Shown piece by piece: positions 1 through 8,887 of a DNA stretch of 64,000 nucleotides (position 1 is its first letter; each line of letters opens with the position of its first letter). This stretch comes from Bacteroidia bacterium. Its GTDB lineage: Bacteria; Bacteroidota; Bacteroidia; Flavobacteriales; Flavobacteriaceae. Under the pieces are notes generated by a model. That model was not told the origin of the DNA and searched no databases. It was given only the letters and a program-made list of their open reading frames with translations. The translations under genes were made by a program, and so were the position numbers. The stretch spans positions 248,001-312,000 of the forward strand of contig JAUIDI010000002.1 of assembly GCA_030428705.1 (NCBI GenBank), given 5' to 3'.

Positions 1-150
1 CAGAATACTTACAAAGGGGTTAGGCTAAAAACGATTTTTATTTCGAATTTGGTCTACGAATAACCAAATTAAAGATTGAAAAATATAGGCCCTCTGCCTG
101 ATCATATGGCCTAATTTGGTTTTCTAACCTCTCTTTGTCAATCAACGGTT

Positions 151-2337
151 TCATTTGATAAACAACAGCTCACGATATTTGGCCAAGGGCCATAGATAAT
201 CATCGACCAAACGTTCGATTCTATCACCATGGAATCGAATTTTATCAAAAAAAGGTTTGACCTGATCGCAATAGGCCATTGCTTTTTTGTCGATATCGGT
301 CATGGCGTTGGCTTTTTTACGGGCAGTGACCATTTCATCGGTTTTTAATTTAAGTCCGGCAAGGTGATCCGATAATTCCTCCAAAAGGTTCATTTGTCCT
401 TTTGCCATTTCTTTATGGGCACTACCATAAATTTCCTTTAGTCCTTTGATATTTTGAATAATACTGTTTTGATATGCAATCGTCGTCGGAATTATGTGGT
501 TGTATACCAGTTCATAGAAAACCCTACCCTCAATCTGTATGTTCATAATATAGGTCTCAAGTTCAACTTTTTTTCGGGCGGCGACCTCTACCTGATTCAT
601 TACGTTCAACTCTTTGAACAGTGCCAAGCATCCTTTTGAGTCGAGCACTTGTAATGCAGATGGTGTATTTTTATTATTGCTCAGTTTTCGTTTCTTAGCT
701 TCCTTTTCCCAGTCGATACTGTAGCCGTCGCCATCAAATCGTATTCTTTTTGAGGTTTTGATATATTCGCGTAATACATTGAAAACGGCCTCGTCTTTTT
801 TAAGGTTTTTCTTATCGATCAATATATCGACCTCTTTTTTGAATTCGATCAGTTGCTTGGCCACGATTGTATTCAATACGGTCATTGGCTTGGCACAATT
901 CGTTTTGGAGCCCACGCCCCGCATTTCGAACTTATTGCCAGTAAAGGCAAAAGGGGATGTTCTATTTCTATCGGTGTTGTCCAATAATATTTCAGGTATC
1001 TTTCCGACAACGTTCAACTTTAGTTCTGTTTTTTCCTCCGGGGATAATTTACCTTGCGAAACCCCTTCCAATTCATCGAGTACACTACTCAATTGATTGC
1101 CTATGAATATCGACATGATTGCCGGGGGCGCCTCGTTGGCTCCCAACCTATGATCGTTACTCGCCGATGCAATCGAAGATCGCAGTAGTTCTTCATAAGT
1201 ATCTACGGCTTTTATGGTGTTGACGAAAAAAGTCAGGAATTGAAGGTTCTTCATTGGGGTGGAACCCGGACTCAAGAGATTTACACCGGTATCGGTAGCC
1301 AATGACCAATTGTTATGTTTACCTGAACCATTGATGCCATCGAACGGTTTTTCATGAAAAAGTACCTTCAAACCATGTCGTTCGGCCACTTTATCCATCA
1401 CGTCCATTAACAAAAGATTATGGTCGACCGCTAGATTGGCCTCTTCAAAAACCGGAGCCAATTCAAACTGGTTCGGAGCTACTTCATTGTGGCGCGTTTT
1501 TACCGGAATGCCCAATTTTGTACATTCCTTTTCAATATCGCTCATATAGCTCAATACCCTATCGGGAATAACACCGAAATAGTGGTCGTCCAATTGTTGG
1601 CCCTTTGCTGCAGGGTGCCCTAGCAATGTCCTCCCCGTCAACATAATATCGGGCCTTGAATCGGCCAAGGCTTTATCGATTAAAAAATATTCCTGCTCCC
1701 ATCCTAACGTAGCATGCACTTTTGACACATTCTTATCAAAATACCTAGCGACCGCAGTAGCAGCCTCGTCAATAGTGTGAAGGGCTCTCAGAAGTGGTGC
1801 TTTGTTATCGAGCGCCTCACCGGTATAGGAAACAAAAATGGTAGGGATACATAGGGTCGTACCATAAATGAACGCAGGAGATGTCGGATCCCAAGCGGTA
1901 TACCCGCGAGCTTCAAAAGTGTTGCGCAGGCCGCCGCTTGGAAAACTCGATGCATCAGGTTCTTGCTGTACCAATTGCCCTCCACCAAATTTCTCTAATG
2001 CCCTACCATCGGGCAGCAAATCGAAAAAAGCATCGTGCTTCTCCGCCGTAGATCCGGTCAATGGCTGAAACCAATGTGTATAATGGGTCGCCCCCATCGA
2101 AATTGCCCAGCCCTTCATTGCCTCGGCCACTTGATCGGCAATTTTGCGATCTATCTTGGTACCGGAAAAAATGGCATTCTCGACACTTTCAAGGGCATCT
2201 TTGGTCAAATATTGCAGCATTCGATTCTTATTAAAAACGTTGACACCGAAAAGTTCCGAACGCCTACCTTTTTCCTCTATTTGAATTCGTGGTTTTCTTT
2301 GACTCTCTGAAATTGCCTCGAACCGTAATTTTGACAT
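151..2337 (-). CDS. glnN: Glutamine synthetase type III
   Basis: This enzyme makes glutamine from glutamate, ammonia and ATP in the cytoplasm. At 728 residues it has the usual length of the large GSIII family. Visible motifs are the GWEQEYF metal-site segment (about residues 212-218), HNEVAPNQFELAP (283-295), which is a GSIII signature, and GINGSGKHNNWS (334-345), the ATP/glutamate-site segment. The ATG at 2337 starts MSKLRFEAI; a TATTTTTG -7 element lies just upstream on the same strand. It is divergent from the unrelated type II synthetase at 2556, with a dyad midway between them, so shared nitrogen control is likely but inferred. Nothing is truncated. Family assignment is very secure. Confidence 0.97.
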   Translation of the reverse strand: MSKLRFEAISESQRKPRIQIEEKGRRSELFGVNVFNKNRMLQYLTKDALESVENAIFSGTKIDRKIADQVAEAMKGWAISMGATHYTHWFQPLTGSTAEKHDAFFDLLPDGRALEKFGGGQLVQQEPDASSFPSGGLRNTFEARGYTAWDPTSPAFIYGTTLCIPTIFVSYTGEALDNKAPLLRALHTIDEAATAVARYFDKNVSKVHATLGWEQEYFLIDKALADSRPDIMLTGRTLLGHPAAKGQQLDDHYFGVIPDRVLSYMSDIEKECTKLGIPVKTRHNEVAPNQFELAPVFEEANLAVDHNLLLMDVMDKVAERHGLKVLFHEKPFDGINGSGKHNNWSLATDTGVNLLSPGSTPMKNLQFLTFFVNTIKAVDTYEELLRSSIASASNDHRLGANEAPPAIMSIFIGNQLSSVLDELEGVSQGKLSPEEKTELKLNVVGKIPEILLDNTDRNRTSPFAFTGNKFEMRGVGSKTNCAKPMTVLNTIVAKQLIEFKKEVDILIDKKNLKKDEAVFNVLREYIKTSKRIRFDGDGYSIDWEKEAKKRKLSNNKNTPSALQVLDSKGCLALFKELNVMNQVEVAARKKVELETYIMNIQIEGRVFYELVYNHIIPTTIAYQNSIIQNIKGLKEIYGSAHKEMAKGQMNLLEELSDHLAGLKLKTDEMVTARKKANAMTDIDKKAMAYCDQVKPFFDKIRFHGDRIERLVDDYLWPLAKYRELLFIK

Positions 2338-2359
2338 AACTCAATTCATTTATTGGAGT

Positions 2360-2367
2360 CAAAAATA
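2360..2367 (-). promoter_or_regulatory. -7 element of the glnN promoter
   Basis: Read on the minus strand the site is TATTTTTG, an exact match to the Bacteroidota TAnnTTTG element, about 22 bases before the glnN start codon. A convincing -33 box at the usual spacing is not seen. Confidence 0.5.
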
Positions 2368-2427
2368 CTGATTATCGATTTATTAATTAATTGCACAAAT
2401 AAATATTCTTTTTTAAGAAATACCCTC

Positions 2428-2449
2428 TTATCAACAGGGGTGTTGATAA
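2428..2449. promoter_or_regulatory. Dyad midway between glnN and glnII promoters
   Basis: TTATCAACA-GGGG-TGTTGATAA is a perfect inverted repeat with 9-base arms and a 4-base centre. Its centre is about 71 bases from each of the two divergent -7 elements. That symmetry suits a regulator acting on both glutamine synthetase genes. The regulator is unknown; operator function is inferred from position and symmetry. Confidence 0.5.
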
Positions 2450-2508
2450 TTTTATCATGTTTCAAGACATTTCACCCCCTAAAAATTAGCATTAATCCAC
2501 AAAACGTA

Positions 2509-2516
2509 TATTTTTG
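2509..2516 (+). promoter_or_regulatory. -7 element of the type II glutamine synthetase promoter
   Basis: TATTTTTG matches TAnnTTTG exactly and lies 39 bases before the start codon at 2556. No clear TTG box is seen 19-20 bases further upstream, which would fit a promoter needing an activator. Confidence 0.5.
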
Positions 2517-2555
2517 TTCATCTGAAAAATTTATTAAAAACCAAGTGCTGATATT

Positions 2556-3572
2556 ATGAGCAAAACAAAACTGGAATATATTTGGTTGGATGGGTATTAT
2601 CCAACGCAAAACATGAGAAGCAAGACCAAGGTCGTCAACAACTTTGGTGGTAAATTAGAAGATTGTCCAATGTGGTCTTTTGACGGAAGTTCAACAAGAC
2701 AGGCCGAAGGCGGTTCTTCGGATTGTTTGTTGAAACCCGTGGCCCTTTTTCCGGATCCAGAAAGGAAGGACGGCTATTTGGTAATGACTGAAGTCCTTAA
2801 TGCCGATGGCACACCACATGTTTCCAACGGCAGGGCAACTATTGATGATGATGACAATGATTTCTGGTTCGGTTTTGAGCAAGAATACTTTATTATGGAT
2901 ACCCACACCCAATTGCCCTTAGGCTTTCCTGTAGGTGGTTACCCTGCCCCTCAAGGAATGTATTATTGTTCGGTCGGCGGGAAAAACACCCATGGCAGGG
3001 AATTGGTTGAAGAACATGCCGACCTGTGCATAGCGGCCGGAATCAATTTTGAGGGTATCAACCAAGAAGTAGCCTGCGGCCAATGGGAGTTTCAATTGTT
3101 CGCAAAGGGTGCTAAATTGGCCGGCGACGAACTTTGGGTAGCACGTTATATGTTGGATAGACTCACGGAAAAATATGGATACTACATTGAATACCACCCT
3201 AAACCACTTGGTAAGGATATGGATTGGAACGGGTCCGGTATGCACGCCAACTTCTCGAACACGACTTTACGAACCGCAGGATCCAAAGAAGTGTATGAAA
3301 AAATCTGTGAAGCTTTCAGGCCGGTCGTAAATGAGCACATAGAAGTTTATGGTGAGTTCAACGACCAACGTTTAACGGGCCTCCATGAAACCGCTGCCAT
3401 TACCGACTTCAGTTATGGCATTTCAGACAGAGGAGCCTCGATCCGTATTCCGATCGCTACGGTAGAAAGTGGATGGAAAGGTTGGTTGGAAGATCGAAGA
3501 CCAGCCTCCAATGGTGATCCGTACAAAATAGCCGGTAGAATCGTCAAGACTGTTAAATCTGCTAAGATTTAG
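2556..3572 (+). CDS. glnII: Glutamine synthetase, type II (beta-grasp, eukaryote-like)
   Basis: A second, unrelated glutamine synthetase, 338 residues, the length typical of the short GSII family. The N-terminal beta-grasp domain carries WSFDGSST (about residues 40-47). The catalytic domain carries GFEQEYF (106-112), GQWEFQ and WNGSGMHANFS for metal, glutamate and ATP. The start ATG follows a long AT-rich leader without a Shine-Dalgarno site, as is normal in this phylum. The gene is monocistronic: a strong terminator follows and the next gene is convergent. It is divergent from glnN. Having GSII and GSIII together is known in Bacteroidota; their division of labour here is not visible from sequence. 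Confidence 0.95.
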   Translation: MSKTKLEYIWLDGYYPTQNMRSKTKVVNNFGGKLEDCPMWSFDGSSTRQAEGGSSDCLLKPVALFPDPERKDGYLVMTEVLNADGTPHVSNGRATIDDDDNDFWFGFEQEYFIMDTHTQLPLGFPVGGYPAPQGMYYCSVGGKNTHGRELVEEHADLCIAAGINFEGINQEVACGQWEFQLFAKGAKLAGDELWVARYMLDRLTEKYGYYIEYHPKPLGKDMDWNGSGMHANFSNTTLRTAGSKEVYEKICEAFRPVVNEHIEVYGEFNDQRLTGLHETAAITDFSYGISDRGASIRIPIATVESGWKGWLEDRRPASNGDPYKIAGRIVKTVKSAKI

Positions 3573-3595
3573 AAAAACGTTCTGAATATTTATTT

Positions 3596-3628
3596 AAAGT
3601 CCGGCTTATTCTAATCCGGACTTTTTTT
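3596..3628 (+). terminator. Terminator of the type II glutamine synthetase gene
   Basis: AAAGTCCGG and CCGGACTTT form a 9-base-pair stem around an 11-base loop, followed by an unbroken T run. It overlaps the stop codon of the convergent gene and, being A/T-flanked on both sides, may act in both directions. Confidence 0.85.
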
Positions 3629-5231
3629 ATTCAAACGATTGAAGCGGGGTGTTCATCCAATAGTCCGAACTCTTACCTTCAACACAAATTGGCTGCCGCC
3701 TGCTATCTAATGGCTCGTCTTTTAACATTAAACTATCTTTGGAAACAGTAACAACAAGGTTAGGTAATGTTTCCTGCATAAAAAATTCTCTGTATTGATG
3801 AAAGTATTCATGTTTTTTCTCATCTAACCTATTGCCTAAGCTATCTCTAATATCACCGTATGAATAGCTCAAATTAGAAACTTCAAGATTTTCATTTTCG
3901 GTAAATAAATATTCTAGTATTGAGCCTGTTTCCTTCCTTTTATAATTAGGAGTTATTTTAAAACATCTTTCACGCTCAAAAAAGCGAACTCTTTTTAAGG
4001 GCAATAACTTCTCTTTAAATTTTATTTTAAAATCATTGGTTTTTACTTTATCAACGTTTTCAGGTATTCTGTTTAATTTTACAACAAACCTTTTTGTTTT
4101 TAAATCAAGTATAAATCTTGATTTAAACTCTGAGGGCCTTTGCAGTAAAATCTTGTTATAGAAAGAGATATAATTTAAAAACATCTTCTCGTCTTCGCCC
4201 GGTACATATTCTGTAATAATATGATAAATCAACTCTTTTTTTGTTTTATTAAATCCGTTAGAATACTTTTCATCTGCATTAATTGCCGTATCAATAATAC
4301 CAGGTTTTTCCCTTTTATAAACCGCATAATCTAATTTAAAAAAAGCAAAATTTTCAGTGCTTATAAATATTTTACCCTCGGAGAAATAATCTTCATTTCG
4401 ATAAAAACATTCAATTTCATAGACCGTGTGTTCTTTAAAATTCGTTTTTCCTTTTAAGCGAAAATGATGACTTTGTAAAAAATCGACAGCCATGTCATTT
4501 ATAAAAGAAAATGTTTTTGTCTGATAGTTACGAATAGCATCATGAATCAATAAAGTAATAAATTCATTGCCTCCCGAATTTTCCATTCTAGCTCCCGGGA
4601 TCACCTTTTGATTCAATTGATAATCATAGGGTTGTTTAGCAAATGAATCTATCTTGAAATCCAAATTTTTTCTATAGGATATAAGTTGATATTCATTTTC
4701 AAAGTTGTTTTTTACATAAAAACCATTGTCGAAAACTTTAAAAACACCCTCGTTTAAATTAAAATACTCAGCATCTTTCACTTGGTAATCCCGATAATAA
4801 CCAATCAGGCCAAAATTATTTTGAGGATAGTTTTGGGGAATACTGTTGATCGCAATTTTTACGATTTGTTGCGCACTCAATCTTTTAATGTTTGCAGACA
4901 CTACTGCTTCTTTTAACTCAAAGGTACTAGGTCTTAAAATGATGATATTGCTCTGACCTTCTAATAAATCTTGAATCAAAATTTCTACACTCTTGTAACC
5001 CATGCAAGAAATCTCTATTACCTCTCCCAGTGTTTTATAACGCAATGGAATTTTAAATGTACCATCAATATTGGATATCACGCCCAATGCAGCACCTTTG
5101 ACCCTAATACTGCCGAAGGATATGGGTTCATTCTGGGTTGCATCTACCAATTGACCAAAAATGTAATCCCTGTTTTGACCAAAACTGAATATTGTAAAAA
5201 AAGTTATGACAAAAAAAACAAGCCTCCTCAT
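3627..5231 (-). CDS. Exported CarboxypepD_reg-like protein, paralog A
   Basis: Function unknown. A signal peptide (MRRLVFFVITFF...) precedes an N-terminal beta-sandwich of the carboxypeptidase regulatory-like type (about residues 22-105, with GQLVDAT.. and SCMGYKS). A large family-specific region follows, with IGYYRDYQ, LNEGVFKVFDNGF, GGNEF, a HDAIRNY segment and MFLNYISF. It ends in REFFMQE and DYWMNTPLQSFE. The ORF-track start at 5240 is a TTG; the ATG at 5231 is preferred because it begins the signal peptide directly and leaves a 5-base gap after paralog B, its operon partner upstream. The gene looks more AT-rich than its neighbours. Likely anchored or exposed in the envelope, but this is inferred. 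Confidence 0.85.
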   Translation of the reverse strand: MRRLVFFVITFFTIFSFGQNRDYIFGQLVDATQNEPISFGSIRVKGAALGVISNIDGTFKIPLRYKTLGEVIEISCMGYKSVEILIQDLLEGQSNIIILRPSTFELKEAVVSANIKRLSAQQIVKIAINSIPQNYPQNNFGLIGYYRDYQVKDAEYFNLNEGVFKVFDNGFYVKNNFENEYQLISYRKNLDFKIDSFAKQPYDYQLNQKVIPGARMENSGGNEFITLLIHDAIRNYQTKTFSFINDMAVDFLQSHHFRLKGKTNFKEHTVYEIECFYRNEDYFSEGKIFISTENFAFFKLDYAVYKREKPGIIDTAINADEKYSNGFNKTKKELIYHIITEYVPGEDEKMFLNYISFYNKILLQRPSEFKSRFILDLKTKRFVVKLNRIPENVDKVKTNDFKIKFKEKLLPLKRVRFFERERCFKITPNYKRKETGSILEYLFTENENLEVSNLSYSYGDIRDSLGNRLDEKKHEYFHQYREFFMQETLPNLVVTVSKDSLMLKDEPLDSRRQPICVEGKSSDYWMNTPLQSFE

Positions 5232-5236
5232 ACTTT

Positions 5237-6898
5237 TCAATTTTCATTTAAGCTTTCCCTCAACGGAGTATTCATCCAGTAATCCTTAAAATTAATCGGG
5301 CGTGTAACGGGTTGGTCTTCGAAAATCGGTTTATTCTTATCCATGAAGAAAACATCAGATGGCATTGGCATATTGGGTTTTACTTCTTGAACAAAAAACT
5401 CCCTGAATTGATGATAGTCTTTTGTTTTCCATTCGTTAAATACATTTCCTTCGATATCGCGTAAGTTCTTCAGGTCGAACTCCAACACCTCTTCATTTAA
5501 TTTTTCTTCAACTGCGAATATTTCAATATCTCTAAGTATCTGGCGCTGAATAGGTGACTTTATTTTTGGATATAACCAAACCCTTTTACCAACAACTTGA
5601 ATCGAATCAAAGTGAACATTTTCACCTTGAAACTTAGCCCTATAATTTCGAAGCTTATTGGCATATCTTTCATCAAGTCCATTAGTAAAAGTCAATTCAA
5701 AATGGCTACTTCTAACCTCTTCATTAACATTTATATCAGCCTTACGATCATCCATTCTGTCATAGTGCATTTTAAATGCCACATGGTCTAATTTGAACAC
5801 AGGGGGAATTTTTACGCTGAAATTGTTGTGGAAGGAAATATAATTCAGGAACATCTTGCCATCTTTTTCCCGATACGATGTATTCACCTCAAAAATCACC
5901 TTATTCTTACTCCCGTTTTTGTCCTTAATTCCAGTATCATTCTTCTTGGTGTCATCATAAACGGTATATTCCATTCCATAAATTGAAAAATCGGATTTTG
6001 AAATAAGTAGTCTACCATAAGCCCTATGCATACGAATTTTTTTATAAACCTTTATTGAATAAAGTGTCTCGTCATTCATATATGCATCGTCTTCTCTAAA
6101 AAATTGATGGCCTGCCAGAAAATCGTTTTGCAGTTGGTAAACAAACGAGTACGAATTTTGCCGATAATTACGAATGGCGTTATGAACACTCAGTATGGTA
6201 AATTCGTTTCCACCATATGACCTCAAATATCCTTTATCGATTATTTTTGTTTCGCGTTGGTAACTATAATCATACGGTCTACTTGCCAAAGAATCTCTTC
6301 TGAAATCAAGATTCTCTATTTGGTCATAGATCAATACTCTGGTCGTTGACGAATCGATTGCGTTGAAACCTTGATCAAAGACCTCTAAAACTGCTTCGTT
6401 CAAGTTTACATATTCCTTTTTATCCAATTGATAATCTCTATAATATCCGACCATTGAGTATGGTCTTGTCGGGTAATTTTGCAAAATGGCATCAATGGCC
6501 TTTTGAACAATTTCTTTTGGTCTTAAATTTCGGGCTTTACTTTTGGCCAAGACCGTTGCCCCTGACAATTCAAAAACTGCCGGGTTCAGGCGGATCATAT
6601 TAATTTTATCTGTAGGGAGGTCATAAATCGATAGTTCTTGTTTTTGGTAACCCATTGAAGAAATCACCAAGATATCACCCATCTTTTGGTAGACGATAGG
6701 AATTCGAAAACCACCATCAAGGTTCGATATCACCCCCACGGCCCTATTCTTTAAATAGATACTTGCAAAGACGACCGGCTCACCCGTTTTTGCATCAATA
6801 ATTTGCCCGTTAATGAAGTCCTCTTGCTGAGAAAGAACAGTATGCTGCGCCAAAAACAAAAAGAAGATAAAGAAGAGTTTAGCAAATTCTTTTCCCAT
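5237..6898 (-). CDS. Exported CarboxypepD_reg-like protein, paralog B
   Basis: A 553-residue paralog of its neighbours. It has a signal peptide ending near VLSQQ, then the regulatory-like beta-sandwich (FINGQIIDAKTGEPVVFASI and ISSMGYQ). The shared body has VGYYRDYQ, LNEAVLEVFDQGF, PYDYSYQ, GGNEF and MFLNYISFHN. The C-terminus is REFFVQEVKPN and DYWMNTPLRESLNEN, slightly extended relative to A and C. The start ATG at 6898 opens the signal peptide. The gene stops 5 bases before paralog A starts, so the two are probably one transcript. No enzyme motif is recognised. Roles in surface assembly or polymer binding are conceivable, but nothing in the sequence shows a substrate. Confidence 0.85.
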   Translation of the reverse strand: MGKEFAKLFFIFFLFLAQHTVLSQQEDFINGQIIDAKTGEPVVFASIYLKNRAVGVISNLDGGFRIPIVYQKMGDILVISSMGYQKQELSIYDLPTDKINMIRLNPAVFELSGATVLAKSKARNLRPKEIVQKAIDAILQNYPTRPYSMVGYYRDYQLDKKEYVNLNEAVLEVFDQGFNAIDSSTTRVLIYDQIENLDFRRDSLASRPYDYSYQRETKIIDKGYLRSYGGNEFTILSVHNAIRNYRQNSYSFVYQLQNDFLAGHQFFREDDAYMNDETLYSIKVYKKIRMHRAYGRLLISKSDFSIYGMEYTVYDDTKKNDTGIKDKNGSKNKVIFEVNTSYREKDGKMFLNYISFHNNFSVKIPPVFKLDHVAFKMHYDRMDDRKADINVNEEVRSSHFELTFTNGLDERYANKLRNYRAKFQGENVHFDSIQVVGKRVWLYPKIKSPIQRQILRDIEIFAVEEKLNEEVLEFDLKNLRDIEGNVFNEWKTKDYHQFREFFVQEVKPNMPMPSDVFFMDKNKPIFEDQPVTRPINFKDYWMNTPLRESLNEN

Positions 6899-7279
6899 GA
6901 TTTAAGTTGGTTTTTAAGTTATCGTAAAATAAATGAATACGATGTAAATACCCACAAGAATTATACCAGTCCCATATTCAGGCACAAGGCCGAATCGTCT
7001 CAATTCGTTTAAAGAATCATTATGGAGGCGACAAAAAATAAACGGATATTTCAAATTGGCATAGTACAAATATTCATAACCCGTAGAAAACTTAAAATAT
7101 GAGATTCTTTGGGACTACTCGCATAAATTGTCTTTCCCCCTTGACTATTAAATTAATCGTTCCGATCTATTCTATGAAACTAGAAGTCTTATTCTGTTAG
7201 AAATCCATCAATTCATATTCCGATAGCAACGATAAAAAAACGGACCTGAAGTCTGGTTTTTTTGATAATATAGGCTATT
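6899..7279. other. Intergenic region between paralogs B and C
   Basis: About 380 bases with no supported gene. The right end holds the paralog C terminator (7234-7263). The left part should carry the promoter for paralogs B and A, but no exact TAnnTTTG element was found on the minus strand. The small ORF at 6803-7012 is mostly antisense to paralog B and has no coding features. Confidence 0.6.
7234..7263 (-). terminator. Terminator after paralog C
   Basis: A run of seven A, then CGGAC and GTCTGG around a short CTGAA loop, then a T run. The stem has one bulged G. It lies just beyond the stop codon of the minus-strand gene at 7280 and has a T tail in either direction. Confidence 0.65.
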
Positions 7280-8875
7280 TTATTCGAAAGATTGAAGTGG
7301 TGTGTTCATCCAGTAATTCTCAAAATTGACCGGGCTTGCAATTGGCTGGGCCTTATATATCGGACGATCTTTTTTCATATAAAGGTAATCGGAAGGTCCA
7401 CTGTTTTTTGGTTTGACCTGTTGGACGAAAAACTCCCTGAACTGTGTTGCACGCCAGTGTCGGCCCTCGTCAAGACGATTGCCATCATTATCTTTTAAAT
7501 TTCTTATTCTAAGCCTAAAATCACTGGGCACATCGATTCCCATCTTCCAATTTGCTTTATTCACAGCAAACCGTACTCCGTCTAACTCGGTAAATAACCG
7601 CACCACTTTGTTATTTACCTCAACCTTACGAATGTTAACTTTTTTTCCTTTAAATCGAAGATTGTATTTCTTTTTATTAATAGCCTCCGACACTTCGGGC
7701 TTAGCGGTAAAATGCACTTCATAACAAAGGTCGTCCCAATTCATGAGCATTTTTTCGACCTTGAATATAGGGTCTCGCTTGACCTGAAAATCATTACTAA
7801 CAGAGATATAGTTCAAATACATATGATCATTAACAGGTTTGTATTCTAATTGTACATCGAAAAATTTGTCTTTGGCAACCTTCGAGTAACCATATAGTTC
7901 GTTTACATTATATTTTTTACCTCCTCGGTAAAGGGCATATTCCAGTTTGTGAATTGCAAAATTGTCTTGCGAGATGAACAATTTTCCCAAAGCCCTATTT
8001 TGTCCGGTAACCTTTTTGGCGGAAACAACAAAAAGTTTCTGATTATCCAAAATTATATCGGCCTCCCTTTTGAACATATGGTTTTCCTCAAAATCGATAT
8101 CCAGTATGTTTATGTAGTCAAAAGAATTGATACTGTGATTTCTTATGGGATCATGTATTCTTAATATCATGAATTCGTTACCCCCAAAGCTATTGATTAT
8201 TGCTCCGTCGATTGTTTTTCTTTCATCTTCATAATCATACGGTCTAGCCGTGGCCGTATCGATTTGAAAGTCATTGTTTCGTCTGTAGTTATAAATCCTG
8301 GTCTTCGTGGTATTGTAATCGTTTGTGCCGAAACCGCTATCAAATACTTCAAAAAGGGCCTCATTGAGGTTTATGTATATCGAATCTTTCAATTGATAAT
8401 CACGATAATAACCAATGTATGAATAGGGCAACCTACTATAGTTAGAAAAAATACCTTTTATCGCCCTGTGAACAATCTCATCCGCCGAGAGGCCAAGAAC
8501 GTCTTCTGTTTTATTCTTTGGATTTCTGGTACCGCTAACAACAACCTCATCAAGAACTTCCAGAGCAGGTTCAAGTCTTATTAGGTTGATTTCATCGAAC
8601 TTTAGTTCTGATATTGGAACCTCTTTGGAAACATATCCCATCGAAGAAATCAGAATGCTATTGGCCGGCGTTTTGAATTCAAGTGGTATTTGAAAACTTC
8701 CATCCATGTTTGAAATGACAGCCAATGTTTGGTCCTTTACGATAATCGTTGCAAAAACTACAGGTTCATCGGTTTTTGTATCAATAAGTCTGGCCTTAAT
8801 GAATTGTTCTTCTTGTGCCGACATAATCGAAACGGAAAAAAACATCAAACACAAAATGTGCAGAACCCTACCCAT
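7280..8875 (-). CDS. Exported CarboxypepD_reg-like protein, paralog C
   Basis: Third member of the tandem family, 531 residues. It has a signal peptide (cleavage likely after SIMSA), a regulatory-like beta-sandwich with EPVVFATIIV and ISSMGYVSK, then the common body (IGYYRDYQ, LNEALFEVFDSGF, GGNEF, HDPIRNH, MYLNYISVSN). It ends in REFFVQQVKPK and NYWMNTPLQSFE, identical at the tail to paralog A. Compared with A and B it carries a short insert near residue 115 (SGTRNPKNKT). It starts 12 bases downstream of the antiporter gene on the same strand, so it is probably in that transcript and not with B and A. Function unknown. Confidence 0.85.
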   Translation of the reverse strand: MGRVLHILCLMFFSVSIMSAQEEQFIKARLIDTKTDEPVVFATIIVKDQTLAVISNMDGSFQIPLEFKTPANSILISSMGYVSKEVPISELKFDEINLIRLEPALEVLDEVVVSGTRNPKNKTEDVLGLSADEIVHRAIKGIFSNYSRLPYSYIGYYRDYQLKDSIYINLNEALFEVFDSGFGTNDYNTTKTRIYNYRRNNDFQIDTATARPYDYEDERKTIDGAIINSFGGNEFMILRIHDPIRNHSINSFDYINILDIDFEENHMFKREADIILDNQKLFVVSAKKVTGQNRALGKLFISQDNFAIHKLEYALYRGGKKYNVNELYGYSKVAKDKFFDVQLEYKPVNDHMYLNYISVSNDFQVKRDPIFKVEKMLMNWDDLCYEVHFTAKPEVSEAINKKKYNLRFKGKKVNIRKVEVNNKVVRLFTELDGVRFAVNKANWKMGIDVPSDFRLRIRNLKDNDGNRLDEGRHWRATQFREFFVQQVKPKNSGPSDYLYMKKDRPIYKAQPIASPVNFENYWMNTPLQSFE

Positions 8876-8887
8876 ATTTATACTTTT

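Noticed and set aside
2353-2559. 68-residue ORF in the glnN-glnII spacer
   Set aside because: AT-rich with no domain; it covers promoter elements of both genes, so it is not a plausible coding region.
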